Of a stretch of 64,000 bases of DNA, positions 7,138 to 15,221 are shown piece by piece. The translations under genes were made by a program, and so were the position numbers. A model generated the notes under the pieces. The model searched no databases. It had not been told where the DNA came from and was given only the letters and a program-made list of their open reading frames with translations. Within the stretch, counting starts at the first letter, position 1, and each line of letters opens with the position of its first letter. The DNA comes from Actinomadura harenae (GTDB lineage: Bacteria; Actinomycetota; Actinomycetes; Streptosporangiales; Streptosporangiaceae), in NCBI RefSeq assembly GCF_003696215.1, contig NZ_RFFG01000011.1:1-64000 (forward strand). The letters are read 5' to 3'.

Positions 7138-9672
7138 TCAGGAGGTGGTGGCGTCCTTGGCGCGGGCGTTGAGGGCGCGGGTGATGCCGTCGCGGCCCTC
7201 GGACAGGAGGCGGACGAGGGCGGACGGGGGGTTCTCGTCCGCGATGTACGCCTCGGTGCGGTCGACCGTGTCCTGGTCGATCACGAGGAACGGGTAGCCG
7301 ACCTCCGCGAACGTCTGGGACGTGTCGCTCGACCACTCCTTCCAGATCCGGCCGACCTCGGCGAAGTACCTGTCCACGTACGGGACGAGCAGCTCGGTCT
7401 GGTCGGGGTCGACGAAGCCGCCGATGGTGGCGCGGAAGACGGCGTTGGGCAGCGTGCCGGAGACGATGGTGTCCCAGGCGGCGGCCTTGGCCTCGGCGGT
7501 CGGGATCGACGCGGCGCCGGCGGCGGCGTGCCGCTCGCCCGCGGCGGTCGGGTCGCGCTTGACCTCGGCGTCCAGCGCGTCCTGGCCCGCCTCGCCGGTG
7601 GAGACCAGGCGGCGCAGGAGCGTCCAGCGCAGCTCGGTGTCGACGGTGAGGCCGTCCAGGATCTCGGTGCCGTCGAGCAGGCCCCGGACGTACGCCAGGT
7701 GCTCCGCCGAGGTCGCGACCGCGGTGAACGCCTGGACGTAGGCCAGCTGGAAGTCCGAGCCGGGCGCGGCCTCGCGGGCGAGGTCGTACAGGGCGTCGGC
7801 CATCAGGCGCAGGCCCTCGGGACGCCACGCCGGGTCCGCGTACTGCTGGACCGCCGTGCGCGCCTGCCGCAGCAGGGTCTGGGTGACCATGATGTCGGTG
7901 ACGCCGCGGATCCCGGACACGACGAGCCGGACGTAGTCGCGCGTCGACATCTCGGCGTCGCGGGTCATGTCCCACGCGGCCGACCAGCACAGGGCGCGCG
8001 GCAGGCTGTCCTTGATCTCGCCGATGCCGTCGACGAGGGTCTGCAGCGAGTGGTCGTCGAGCCGGACCTTGGTGTAGGTCAGGTCGTCGTCGTTGACGAG
8101 GATCAGGTCGGGCCGCTTGTCGCCGACGAGCTCGGGCACCTCGGTGCGCGCGCCCACGACGTCCAGCTCGACCCGGCGGCGGCGGACGATGCCGTCCGGC
8201 GTCCGGTCGTACAGGCCGATCGCGAGGCGGTGCGAGCGCAGCGTCGGGTAGTCGGCCTTGGCCTCCTGCTGGACGGCGAACGAGGTGAAGTTGCCGTCCG
8301 CGTCGAGCTCGTACACCGGGCGCATCGTGTTGACGCCCGCCGTCTCGAGCCACTCCTTCGACCAGGACGTCAGCTCGCGGCCGGAGGTCTCCTCCAGCGC
8401 GCCGAGCAGGTCCGGGAGGACGGTGTTGCCCCACGCGTGCCGGTCGAAGTAGTGCCGGACGCCCTCGAGGAAGTTGTCGCGCCCGACGTAGGCCACCAGC
8501 TGCTTCAGGACGCTCGCGCCCTTCGCGTAGGTGATGCCGTCGAAGTTGACCTCCACCGCGCGGATGTCGGGGATGTCGGCCGAGATCGGGTGCGTGGACG
8601 GCAGCTGGTCCTGCCGGTACGCCCAGGCCTTCTCCAGGTTCGCGAACGTCGTCCAGGCGCCCGTCCACTTGGTGGCCTCGGACTGGCACAGGACGCTCAT
8701 GAACGTCGCGAACGACTCGTTCAGCCACAGGTCGTCCCACCAGCGCATGGTGACGAGGTCGCCGAACCACATGTGCGCCATCTCGTGCAGGATCGTCTCG
8801 GCGCGGCGCTCGTAGGCGGCGTCGGTGACCCGCGACCGGAAGACGTAGTCCTCCAGGAAGGTGACGCAGCCCGCGTTCTCCATCGCGCCCGCGTTGAACT
8901 CCGGCACGAACAGCTGGTCGTACTTGGCGAACGGGTACGGGCGGCCGAAGACGTCCTCGAAGAACGCGAAGCCCTGGCGGGTCACGTCGACGATCGCGTC
9001 GGCGTCCAGGTGCTCGGCGAGCGACGCGCGGCAGAACACGCCGAGCGGGATGACCGAGCCGTCCGCGCGCCGGTACTCGTCCCGGACGACGTGGTACGGG
9101 CCGGCGACGAGCGCGGTGATGTAGGTGGAGATGGGCGGCGTCTTCGGGTAGTGCCGGACCCGGCCCTCGACCTTGTCGGGGGCCTCGTTGGACACGACCT
9201 CCCAGTCCTCGGGGGCGGTGATCGTGAACTCGTGCGTCGCCTTGAGGTCCGGCTGGTCGAAGCAGGTGAACATCCGGTGCGCGTCGGCCGTCTCGAACTG
9301 CGTGTACAGGTAGACGGACCGGTCGACCGGGTCGACGAAGCGGTGCAGGCCCTCGCCGGAGCGGGAGTACGTCGCGTCCGCCACGACCCTGAGCTCGTTG
9401 TCGGCGGCGAGCTCCGGCAGCGGGATGCGGCCCTTCTCCGCGTCGTAGGACGCCGGGTCGAGCGCCCGGCCGTTCAGCGTCACCTCGTGCACGACCCCGC
9501 CGTGCAGGTCGACGAAGGTCGAGGCGCCCGGTTCGGCGCAGCCGAACCGGATCACGGTGGTCGAGCCGAACCGCTCGTCGCCGGTCGTCAGGTCGAGCTC
9601 CACCTCGTACGACTCGACGGTGAGCAGCCGCGCCCGTGCCCGCGCCTCGTCGCGCGTGAGGTTGCCTGCCAC
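7138..9672 (-). CDS. pepN: aminopeptidase N (M1 metallopeptidase)
   Basis: 844 residues, the usual length for actinobacterial PepN. It removes N-terminal residues from peptides in the cytoplasm. The exopeptidase motif GAMEN lies near residue 262. The zinc site HEMAH is at 296-300 with the third ligand Glu in WLNESFA about 19 residues later; the family tyrosine should follow but was not placed. The C-terminal ~400 residues match the ERAP1-like helical domain. The GTG at 9672 is supported by AAGGAG five bases upstream; a much longer upstream frame is non-homologous. It is transcribed alone and ends at a strong terminator. Confidence 0.95.
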   Translation of the reverse strand: MAGNLTRDEARARARLLTVESYEVELDLTTGDERFGSTTVIRFGCAEPGASTFVDLHGGVVHEVTLNGRALDPASYDAEKGRIPLPELAADNELRVVADATYSRSGEGLHRFVDPVDRSVYLYTQFETADAHRMFTCFDQPDLKATHEFTITAPEDWEVVSNEAPDKVEGRVRHYPKTPPISTYITALVAGPYHVVRDEYRRADGSVIPLGVFCRASLAEHLDADAIVDVTRQGFAFFEDVFGRPYPFAKYDQLFVPEFNAGAMENAGCVTFLEDYVFRSRVTDAAYERRAETILHEMAHMWFGDLVTMRWWDDLWLNESFATFMSVLCQSEATKWTGAWTTFANLEKAWAYRQDQLPSTHPISADIPDIRAVEVNFDGITYAKGASVLKQLVAYVGRDNFLEGVRHYFDRHAWGNTVLPDLLGALEETSGRELTSWSKEWLETAGVNTMRPVYELDADGNFTSFAVQQEAKADYPTLRSHRLAIGLYDRTPDGIVRRRRVELDVVGARTEVPELVGDKRPDLILVNDDDLTYTKVRLDDHSLQTLVDGIGEIKDSLPRALCWSAAWDMTRDAEMSTRDYVRLVVSGIRGVTDIMVTQTLLRQARTAVQQYADPAWRPEGLRLMADALYDLAREAAPGSDFQLAYVQAFTAVATSAEHLAYVRGLLDGTEILDGLTVDTELRWTLLRRLVSTGEAGQDALDAEVKRDPTAAGERHAAAGAASIPTAEAKAAAWDTIVSGTLPNAVFRATIGGFVDPDQTELLVPYVDRYFAEVGRIWKEWSSDTSQTFAEVGYPFLVIDQDTVDRTEAYIADENPPSALVRLLSEGRDGITRALNARAKDATTS

Positions 9673-9976
9673 GTGTACTCCTTGGTCGTCAAAGAACCCT
9701 GTCACCCCCATGTCTACCAATGCCGGGGGGCTTCCCGCGTCGACGGCACCGCCCCTGTTCCGCGGACGTCGCGCCGGCGTGAGGGCGGGTCGTGCCGCTT
9801 CGTGGCGGAACGCGTCGTCCCGGTCGCCGTGAGTGGCGCTTCCGGCCGGGCGGGGGGCCGGGCTCCGGCCGGACTCGCGCGGGAGTCCGTGCCGGGTGGT
9901 CGGCCTGAACGGCGGGTGCCGGCCGCCTCTACGCTGGTCGGGACGCCGCGACCGGTCCGTCCCGCCGCGTTCCGCG
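9673..9976. other. divergent intergenic region
   Basis: About 300 bp between the aminopeptidase start and the SigR-type promoter of the next gene. A TAGACAT hexamer around 9709-9716 (minus strand) could be the -10 of the pepN promoter, but no matching -35 is convincing. Otherwise nothing recognised. Confidence 0.35.
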
Positions 9977-10002
9977 GGAATTCGGGCGGACGGCGCCGGG
10001 TT
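9977..10002 (+). promoter_or_regulatory. SigR/SigH-type thiol-stress promoter
   Basis: GGAAT at 9977-9981, exactly 18 bases, then GTT at 10000-10002. This is an exact match to GGAAT-N18-GTT, the promoter recognised by the disulfide-stress sigma factors SigR (Streptomyces) and SigH (Mycobacterium). It lies 40 bp upstream of the mycothiol oxidoreductase start, leaving a leader of about 30 nt. In M. tuberculosis the homologue Rv2466c is in the SigH regulon, which supports the call. Confidence 0.8.
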
Positions 10003-10041
10003 GCCGCTAGAAAGTTCTGATCTGCCCCGAGGAGGGTGACG

Positions 10042-10644
10042 ATGTCCCAGCGCGTCGACTTCTGGTTCGACCCCTTGTGCCCGTGGGCGTGGATCACGTC
10101 GCGGTGGATCCACGAGGTGGCGGAGCACCGCGATCTCGACGTCCGCTGGCACGTGATGAGCCTGTCCGTCCTCAACGAGGACAAGGACGTCCCGGAGAGC
10201 TACAAGGAGATGATCGAGCGCGGCTGGGGCCCGGTGCGGATCGCGATCGCCGCCGAGGAGCGGTACGGCGCCGAGGCGCTCGGACGCCTCTACACCGAGC
10301 TCGGAACGCGCCGCCACAACGAGCGCCGCGAGTGGAGCCCGGAGCTGTTCCGCGAGGCGCTGACCGCCGCGGGCCTGGACCCGGAGCTGGCGGACGCCGC
10401 GGACGACACCTCGCTCGACCCGGCCGTCCGCGCGTCCCACAAGGACGGCATCGACCGCGTCGGCCAGGAGGTCGGCACCCCGGTCATCGAGATCGACGGG
10501 CACGCGTTCTTCGGCCCCGTCGTCACCCCGATCCCGCGCGGCGAGCAGGCGCTGAGGCTGTTCGACGGCGTCCTCGCGGTCGCGTCGGTGGACGGCTTCT
10601 ACGAGCTCAAGCGCACCCGCACCCGCGACCCCATCTTCGACTGA
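10042..10644 (+). CDS. DsbA-family mycothiol-dependent oxidoreductase (Rv2466c-like)
   Basis: 200 residues, closely resembling mycobacterial Rv2466c, a mycothiol-dependent nitroreductase/thiol oxidoreductase of the DsbA fold. Shared segments are FWFDPLCPWAWITSRWI, WGPVRIAIAAE, VGTPVIEIDGHAFFGPV with the cis-Pro, and the end ELKRTRTR. The active site reads Cys13-Pro-Trp-Ala16; the second (resolving) cysteine found in Rv2466c is replaced by alanine, so it would work through a monothiol, mycothiol-mixed-disulfide mechanism. ATG 10042 has GGAGG six bases upstream. A SigR/SigH-type promoter precedes it, indicating induction by thiol oxidation. Single-gene unit with a terminator at 10656. Confidence 0.88.
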   Translation: MSQRVDFWFDPLCPWAWITSRWIHEVAEHRDLDVRWHVMSLSVLNEDKDVPESYKEMIERGWGPVRIAIAAEERYGAEALGRLYTELGTRRHNERREWSPELFREALTAAGLDPELADAADDTSLDPAVRASHKDGIDRVGQEVGTPVIEIDGHAFFGPVVTPIPRGEQALRLFDGVLAVASVDGFYELKRTRTRDPIFD

Positions 10645-10655
10645 CGTACGCCCGC

Positions 10656-10696
10656 TGACCTCGCGCGCGGGGCGGACGCGCACGCGCGCGAGGTCA
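10656..10696. terminator. bidirectional hairpin terminator
   Basis: A perfect 14-bp stem, TGACCTCGCGCGCG at 10656-10669 with 10683-10696, between the convergent oxidoreductase and nickel-transporter genes. Confidence 0.8.
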
Positions 10697-10705
10697 CACG
10701 CGGAG

Positions 10706-11830
10706 TCAGGCGCCGGAGCGGGCGGGTTCGTCGGCGCCGTCGGCGAGGCCCGCGGACCAGCGCTGCTCCACCCGGCCGAGCTTCCAGTAGAGCATCGCGC
10801 CACCCCAGAGGACGATCAGCAGCCCGGTGACGACGAACCCGGCGATGTTCAGGTCGAGCTTGGCGATCCAGTCCCAGAAGCCGCCGGTGAGCCCGGCCCG
10901 GTCCTGGAGGACCTGGAGCAGCTCGGTGCCGCCGATGACGAAGGCGAACACGACCGAGACGCCGGTCAGGGTGATGTTGTAGAAGACCTTGCGGACGGGG
11001 TTGGAGAACGCCCAGCCGTAGGCGAAGTTCATGAACGTGCCGTCGATGGTGTCCCACAGGGACATGCCCGCGGCGAAGATGATCGGCAGGCACAGCGCCG
11101 CGTACCAGGGCAGTCCGGCGCCCGCCGCCGCGCTCCCGGCGAGCGCGAGGAGCGCGATCTCCGAGGCGGTGTCGAAGCCGAGCCCGAACAGGAAGCCGAG
11201 CGGGTACATCTGCCACGGTTTGGTGATCAGCTTGGTGAACCGGCCGAGGATGCGGTTCATGAACCCGCGGTTGTTGAGCTGCTCCTCCAGCGCGGCCTCG
11301 TCGTACTCGCCGGCCTTCATCCGCCGGAACACCTTGACGATCCCGACGAGGATCACCAGGTTGATGGCGGCGATCGCGGCCAGGAAGGTGCCGGACACGG
11401 TCGGGCCGATCGTCCCGGTGACCTGGTGCAGGCCGGAGTTCTCGTCCGAGATTCCGTTGGCCAGGGCCTTCACGCCGAGCCCGAGCAGGACGCAGGAGAC
11501 GAACACCACCGAGGAGTGGCCGAGCGAGAACCAGAAGCCGATGGACAGCGGGCGCTTGCCCTCGTTCATCATCTTCCGGGTGGTGTTGTCGATCGCGGCG
11601 AGGTGGTCGGCGTCGAACGCGTGCCGCATGCCGAGCGTGTACGCGGTCAGGCCGACGCCGATGCCGAAGAGCTTGCCGTCCCCGAGCCGGTAGTGGCCGG
11701 GCAGCACCAGCAGGAGCAGGATCCCCCACCCGACGACGTGCAGCCCGAGGACGAAGGCGGCCATTCCGCCGAGTCGTCCCCACTCGCCCGCGCCGAGCGA
11801 GCGCCGCACTCCGACGCCGCTCTCACCCAT
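10706..11830 (-). CDS. nickel/cobalt transporter (NiCoT, HoxN/NixA family)
   Basis: 374 residues with about eight hydrophobic segments. The family signature is present in the second membrane helix, RHAFDADHLAAIDN (the HX4DH metal-recognition motif), with further NiCoT motifs LGHSSVVF and GFDTASEIALL. It imports Ni2+ (or Co2+) across the cytoplasmic membrane for urease, hydrogenase, Ni-SOD or cobalamin. ATG 11830 has AAGGG upstream; an ATG seven codons earlier is possible. A perfect Nur-box match lies 50 bp before the start, so nickel repression by Nur is likely and nickel is the likelier substrate. It is divergent from a CooC-like ATPase. Confidence 0.92.
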   Translation of the reverse strand: MGESGVGVRRSLGAGEWGRLGGMAAFVLGLHVVGWGILLLLVLPGHYRLGDGKLFGIGVGLTAYTLGMRHAFDADHLAAIDNTTRKMMNEGKRPLSIGFWFSLGHSSVVFVSCVLLGLGVKALANGISDENSGLHQVTGTIGPTVSGTFLAAIAAINLVILVGIVKVFRRMKAGEYDEAALEEQLNNRGFMNRILGRFTKLITKPWQMYPLGFLFGLGFDTASEIALLALAGSAAAGAGLPWYAALCLPIIFAAGMSLWDTIDGTFMNFAYGWAFSNPVRKVFYNITLTGVSVVFAFVIGGTELLQVLQDRAGLTGGFWDWIAKLDLNIAGFVVTGLLIVLWGGAMLYWKLGRVEQRWSAGLADGADEPARSGA

Positions 11831-11879
11831 CCGGTTCCGCCCTTCTCGCATAGTGACCGCTGTGACCAAATCTACGCAG

Positions 11880-11896
11880 TTGCAAGGGATTTGCAA
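11880..11896 (-). promoter_or_regulatory. Nur-box (nickel-responsive operator)
   Basis: TTGCAA-GGGAT-TTGCAA, an exact match to the tTGCaa-N5-ttGCAA site of Streptomyces Nur, the nickel-sensing Fur-family repressor. It is 50 bp upstream of the nickel transporter start. Confidence 0.8.
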
Positions 11897-12024
11897 TACC
11901 CGAAAGGGGATGTTCACCCGTGTTTCGGGCAACAGGTTGCGCGGGTGTCGCGGGTGTGACCTGCGGAGGGTCCCGGAGATCCTTGCCTCCCGATCTCCGC
12001 TGCAGCAGACTCGGCTCTCCACAA

Positions 12025-12041
12025 ATGGCAACGGTTTTCAT
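12025..12041 (+). promoter_or_regulatory. Zur-like palindrome (candidate)
   Basis: ATGGCAACGGTTTTCAT (reverse strand ATGAAAACCGTTGCCAT) resembles the actinobacterial Zur box (TGAAAAT-n-ATTTTCA type) with mismatches in one arm. It sits 20 bp before the GTG of the CooC-like gene, where a bound repressor would block transcription. Candidate only. Confidence 0.35.
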
Positions 12042-12060
12042 ATCCGTTTCGGGGGCATTC

Positions 12061-12996
12061 GTGAAGGTAGCGTTCGTCGGCAAGGGGGGCAGCGGCAAGA
12101 CCACCCTGTCCTCGCTGTTCATCCGGCATCTCACCGCGAGGGCCCTGCCCGTGGTCGCGGTGGACGCCGACATCAACCAGCACCTCGGGGCCGCGCTCGG
12201 CCTGGACGAGGAGGTCGCCGCCAAGATCCCGGCGCTCGGCGACCGCCTCCCGGAGATCAGGACCCACCTGCGCGGCCGGAACTGGCGGATCCCCGGGCCG
12301 TCCGCGATGGTCAAGACCACCCCGCCCGGCTCCGGCTCGCGCCTGCTGACCCTCGCCGGGGACGACCCGGTGCACGCCCTCGGACAGGAGGTGGACGGCG
12401 CGACCCTGCTGGTCACCGGCCGGTTCACCGACAAGGACCTCGGCGTCTCCTGCTACCACTCCAAGACCGGCGCGGTCGAGCTCTACCTCAACCACCTCGT
12501 GGACGGCCCGGGCGAGTACGCCGTCGTCGACATGACGGCGGGCGCCGACACGTTCGCGTCCGGCCTGTTCACCCGCTTCGACCTGATGTTCCTGGTGGCC
12601 GAGCCCACCCGCAAGGGCGTCGCCGTCTACCGCCAGTACAAGCGGTACGCCGCCGACCACGGCGTCGCCCTCACCGTCGTCGGCAACAAGATCCAGGGCG
12701 ACGGCGACATCGCCTTCCTGCGGGAGGAGGTCGGCGACGACCTGCTCACCTGGGTCGGGCAGTCCGCCGCCGTCCGCGCGCTCGAGCAGGGACGGCAGGG
12801 GATGCGCCTGGAGTCGGCCAACGAGGCCGCGCTCGACTGGATGCTCGCCGCCGTCGACGCCCGCCGCAAGGACTGGCCGGGCTACCACCGCCAGGCCGTC
12901 GAGTTCCACCTCCGGTACGCCCGGAGCAGGCCGGACGCCGCGACCGTCGCGGCCCTGGAGAAGCAGGTCGACCCGGACTTCCGCTACCCGGCCTGA
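12061..12996 (+). CDS. CooC/MinD-like P-loop ATPase (metallocenter-assembly type)
   Basis: 311 residues of the SIMIBI deviant-Walker ATPases. The deviant Walker A GKGGSGKTT is at residues 7-15, with VVAVDADINQHL after it (Walker A' Asp) and VVDMTAGAD in the middle. The order and spacing match CooC, the ATPase that helps insert nickel into CO dehydrogenase, rather than Mrp or ParA. No CO dehydrogenase gene is in view. Its divergent neighbour is a nickel transporter, so a role in metal delivery is plausible but inferred. GTG 12061 is chosen because the family starts MKVAFVGKGG and GGGGG lies upstream; an ATG at 12025 would add 12 residues. Confidence 0.75.
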   Translation: MKVAFVGKGGSGKTTLSSLFIRHLTARALPVVAVDADINQHLGAALGLDEEVAAKIPALGDRLPEIRTHLRGRNWRIPGPSAMVKTTPPGSGSRLLTLAGDDPVHALGQEVDGATLLVTGRFTDKDLGVSCYHSKTGAVELYLNHLVDGPGEYAVVDMTAGADTFASGLFTRFDLMFLVAEPTRKGVAVYRQYKRYAADHGVALTVVGNKIQGDGDIAFLREEVGDDLLTWVGQSAAVRALEQGRQGMRLESANEAALDWMLAAVDARRKDWPGYHRQAVEFHLRYARSRPDAATVAALEKQVDPDFRYPA

Positions 12997-13030
12997 GCCG
13001 ACCTGAGCCGGACTGAACCGGCCTGAACCG
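12991..13030. repeat. four 10-bp tandem repeats over a stop codon
   Basis: Four near-identical decamers (GCCTGAGCCG, ACCTGAGCCG, GACTGAACCG, GCCTGAACCG) run through and past the stop codon of the CooC-like gene. Probably slippage-generated; no function evident. Confidence 0.6.
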
Positions 13031-13090
13031 GCACGGATCCACGCCCGAAAAGCCCTGCCGTGCCGGAGTGATCGGGGTTACAGTGCGCGC

Positions 13091-13909
13091 ATGACCGTCC
13101 GGCGGATGCTCGTCGTGGCGGTCGGCGCGCTCGTGCCGACCGTCCTTTATGTCCTGGTCGTCGGGAACCAGTGGGTCGCCGACGCGCTGGTGGAGCACGA
13201 CGTCAACATGAACCGCGGCATGGGGCCGATGCTCCTGATCGCCCAGGCCCCGGCGTGGCGCGTCACCGGGCGGGGCGGCAGCCTGAGCGGCCCCGCCGGC
13301 GACGTGGTCTTCGCCCACGACGTCTCGACCTTCCTCTTCCTGCTCCTCCTCGGCGCGATCGTCTTCGGCGCCGCGCGGGCCCTCAGCTCCGAGCGCGGCC
13401 TGTTCTCGGCCCTCGTCCTCGGCTGGTGGGCCACCCTCGTCGCCGCCGGCCTCAGCGGCATCGTCCGCGGCGTCCTCTACAGCGACGCCATCTACCCGAC
13501 GAGCTCGTTCAACTCCGGCCTCCGTTCGGAGATGGCCGACTACGCCATCTGGCAGCAGGCGGGCTACGGCGCCCAGTTCGGCCTCTGGTTCGGGTGGGTG
13601 GCCGGTCTGGGCGCGATGGTGGCCGTCCTCGTCCTGCGGTCCTACCGGCCGCGTCCGGCGACGTCGCCGCAGGGCCCCGCCGCTCCGCAGGGGGCCGCCG
13701 GTCCGCCGGCGGTTCACCCGCAGGCGCCGTCCGCCGCCGCCCAGTACGCCCCGCCCGGCTACCCGCAGTGGGCCCCCAACGTCCCGCCGCCGGGACCGCC
13801 CGCGCAGGTCCCGCAGCCCGCGCCCGCCCCCGCGCAGCCTGCGCCCGCCCCCGCGGACGAGACCCCCGCGGAGCCCCGGCCCGGTGGACCGCCGTCCCCG
13901 CCGGCCTAA
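13091..13909 (+). CDS. integral membrane protein with Pro-rich tail
   Basis: 272 residues, family not recognised. Membrane segments are visible at about residues 5-25, 80-98, 107-130 and 160-185. The extracytoplasmic loop after the first contains NMNRGMGPMLLIAQAP. The last ~80 residues are a Pro/Ala/Gln-rich cytoplasmic or surface tail (repeats of PAPAPAQPAPAPA) with little structure. It stands between the ATPase and ribose-5-phosphate isomerase genes and is not tightly coupled to either. ATG 13091 is the only sensible start. Function unknown. Confidence 0.65.
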   Translation: MTVRRMLVVAVGALVPTVLYVLVVGNQWVADALVEHDVNMNRGMGPMLLIAQAPAWRVTGRGGSLSGPAGDVVFAHDVSTFLFLLLLGAIVFGAARALSSERGLFSALVLGWWATLVAAGLSGIVRGVLYSDAIYPTSSFNSGLRSEMADYAIWQQAGYGAQFGLWFGWVAGLGAMVAVLVLRSYRPRPATSPQGPAAPQGAAGPPAVHPQAPSAAAQYAPPGYPQWAPNVPPPGPPAQVPQPAPAPAQPAPAPADETPAEPRPGGPPSPPA

Positions 13910-13958
13910 ACCCCTCGCCGCCGTCTCAAGATCGTTCACGACCTGCGAGAATCGGCGC

Positions 13959-14435
13959 ATGCGCGTGTTTCTTGGAAGCGACCATGCCGGGTACGAACTG
14001 AAAGAGCACCTGGTCGACTGGCTGAAGAACAACGGCCACGAGCCCGTCGACTGCGGCGCCTTCGTCTACGACGCGGTGGACGACTACCCGCCGTTCGTGC
14101 TGCGTGCCGCCCAGCGGACCGTCGCCGAGCCCGGTTCCCTGGGCATCGTCATCGGCGGTTCGGGCAACGGCGAGGCCATCGCCGCCAACAAGATCCAGGG
14201 CGCCCGCGCGGCCCTGGTCTTCAGCGACGACACCGCGCGCCTGGCCCGCGAGCACAACGACGCGAACATCATCAGCCTCGGCGCCCGCCAGTACAGCGTC
14301 GAGGACGCCACCCGCTTCGTCGAGCTGTTCCTGGCCACCCCGTACTCCAAGGAGCCGCGTCACACCCGCCGCATCACGATGCTGAGCGAGTTCGAGCGCA
14401 CCGGCGACCTCCCCCCGCTCCCGCGCGAGTCCTGA
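13959..14435 (+). CDS. rpiB: ribose-5-phosphate isomerase B
   Basis: 158 residues. It interconverts ribulose-5-phosphate and ribose-5-phosphate in the pentose phosphate pathway. Family motifs are MRVFLGSDHAGYELK at the start, IVIGGSGNGEAIAANKI near residue 70 and DNA-like HNDANIISLGARQ later. As in the M. tuberculosis enzyme, the position of the catalytic cysteine of E. coli RpiB is not Cys; the Glu of GSGNGE is the likely base. ATG 13959 gives the family N-terminus. Ends at a strong hairpin. Confidence 0.95.
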   Translation: MRVFLGSDHAGYELKEHLVDWLKNNGHEPVDCGAFVYDAVDDYPPFVLRAAQRTVAEPGSLGIVIGGSGNGEAIAANKIQGARAALVFSDDTARLAREHNDANIISLGARQYSVEDATRFVELFLATPYSKEPRHTRRITMLSEFERTGDLPPLPRES

Positions 14436-14442
14436 CCCCTGA

Positions 14443-14484
14443 CGAGTGCCGACGGCCCGAGCCCCCTCGGCCCGTCGGCACTCG
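14443..14484. terminator. bidirectional hairpin terminator
   Basis: A perfect 13-bp stem, CGAGTGCCGACGG at 14443-14455 with 14472-14484, just after rpiB and facing the convergent sulfotransferase gene. Confidence 0.8.
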
Positions 14485-14507
14485 CGTTCTCCTGCCTTCT
14501 CCCGGCC

Positions 14508-15221
14508 TCAGCGGACGGCGCTGCCGGCGGACTTCTCCGCCGTCCGCCTCGTGAGGATCCGACGCCTGCGCCGGGCGAGCCCGTCCTGGAACGCCGCCGC
14601 TCTGTTCAGATGCGGGAAGGGCTCATCGGGCACCGGGACGCCGAGGAAGGCGCACAGCGGCTCCCATCCCTCCGCGACGTCGAACTCCAGCAGGCGATCG
14701 GCCGCGATGTGCTCCCGCACCCGCCGATTGTGGCGGTGGAAGGTGGCGATGGCGTGCTCGCGGTCGGTGAAGCGGCCCTGGAACGTGTCGTCCCAGATGA
14801 CGGTCCGCGCCACGCGGCGACGGCGGCGAAGCCAGGGGTCGAGCCGGTCCTCGAGCCGCATGAGCAGCCCGTCCAGGTTCGGCGGCGGCGGACCGCACGA
14901 CTTGTAGATGGTCTGGGCGACGCTGTCGTACCAGCGGTCGGCAGGACGCGTCGTCAGGATGACCCTGGCGCCGGTGAACGTGTCGGCGAGCTCCTCCCAG
15001 TAGGCGCAGGCCGGCCAGTCCACGACGGAGCCGAAACCCGCGAACAGGTCTTCCCACCGCTCAGGGCCGCCGTCCAGCAGGCGCTCCCAGCGCTGGAGCA
15101 CCGCCGGATCCTCGCCCAGCGACGCCATGTGGTGGCAGGGCCCGAAGCCCAGGACCTCGAGGGCCGTCCTCAGCGAGTAGGTGCCGGTCCGGCCCAGGCC
15201 CGCCCCGATCACCTCGATCAT
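14508..15221 (-). CDS. sulfotransferase-like protein (PF17784 type)
   Basis: 237 residues. The N-terminus VIGAGLGRTGTYSLRTALEVLGFGPCHHM is the phosphate-binding loop of the sulfotransferase-like family found widely in actinomycetes and fungi; RVILTTRPADRWYDSV near residue 90 is the 3'-phosphate-binding segment. It would move a sulfo group from PAPS to a hydroxyl. The start codon overlaps the stop of the upstream adenylate-forming enzyme gene by four bases (ATGA), so the two are translationally coupled and probably act on the same product. A strongly basic C-terminus (RRRRRILTRR) is unusual. Last gene of this operon. Confidence 0.8.
   Translation of the reverse strand: MIEVIGAGLGRTGTYSLRTALEVLGFGPCHHMASLGEDPAVLQRWERLLDGGPERWEDLFAGFGSVVDWPACAYWEELADTFTGARVILTTRPADRWYDSVAQTIYKSCGPPPPNLDGLLMRLEDRLDPWLRRRRRVARTVIWDDTFQGRFTDREHAIATFHRHNRRVREHIAADRLLEFDVAEGWEPLCAFLGVPVPDEPFPHLNRAAAFQDGLARRRRRILTRRTAEKSAGSAVR

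Noticed and set aside
7025..8770. Long minus-strand frame inside the aminopeptidase gene
   Set aside because: Out-of-frame shadow of pepN, which has intact catalytic motifs in the other frame.
7030..10020. 996-codon plus-strand frame opposite pepN
   Set aside because: Antisense to pepN; no recognisable domain and typical GC-rich shadow composition.
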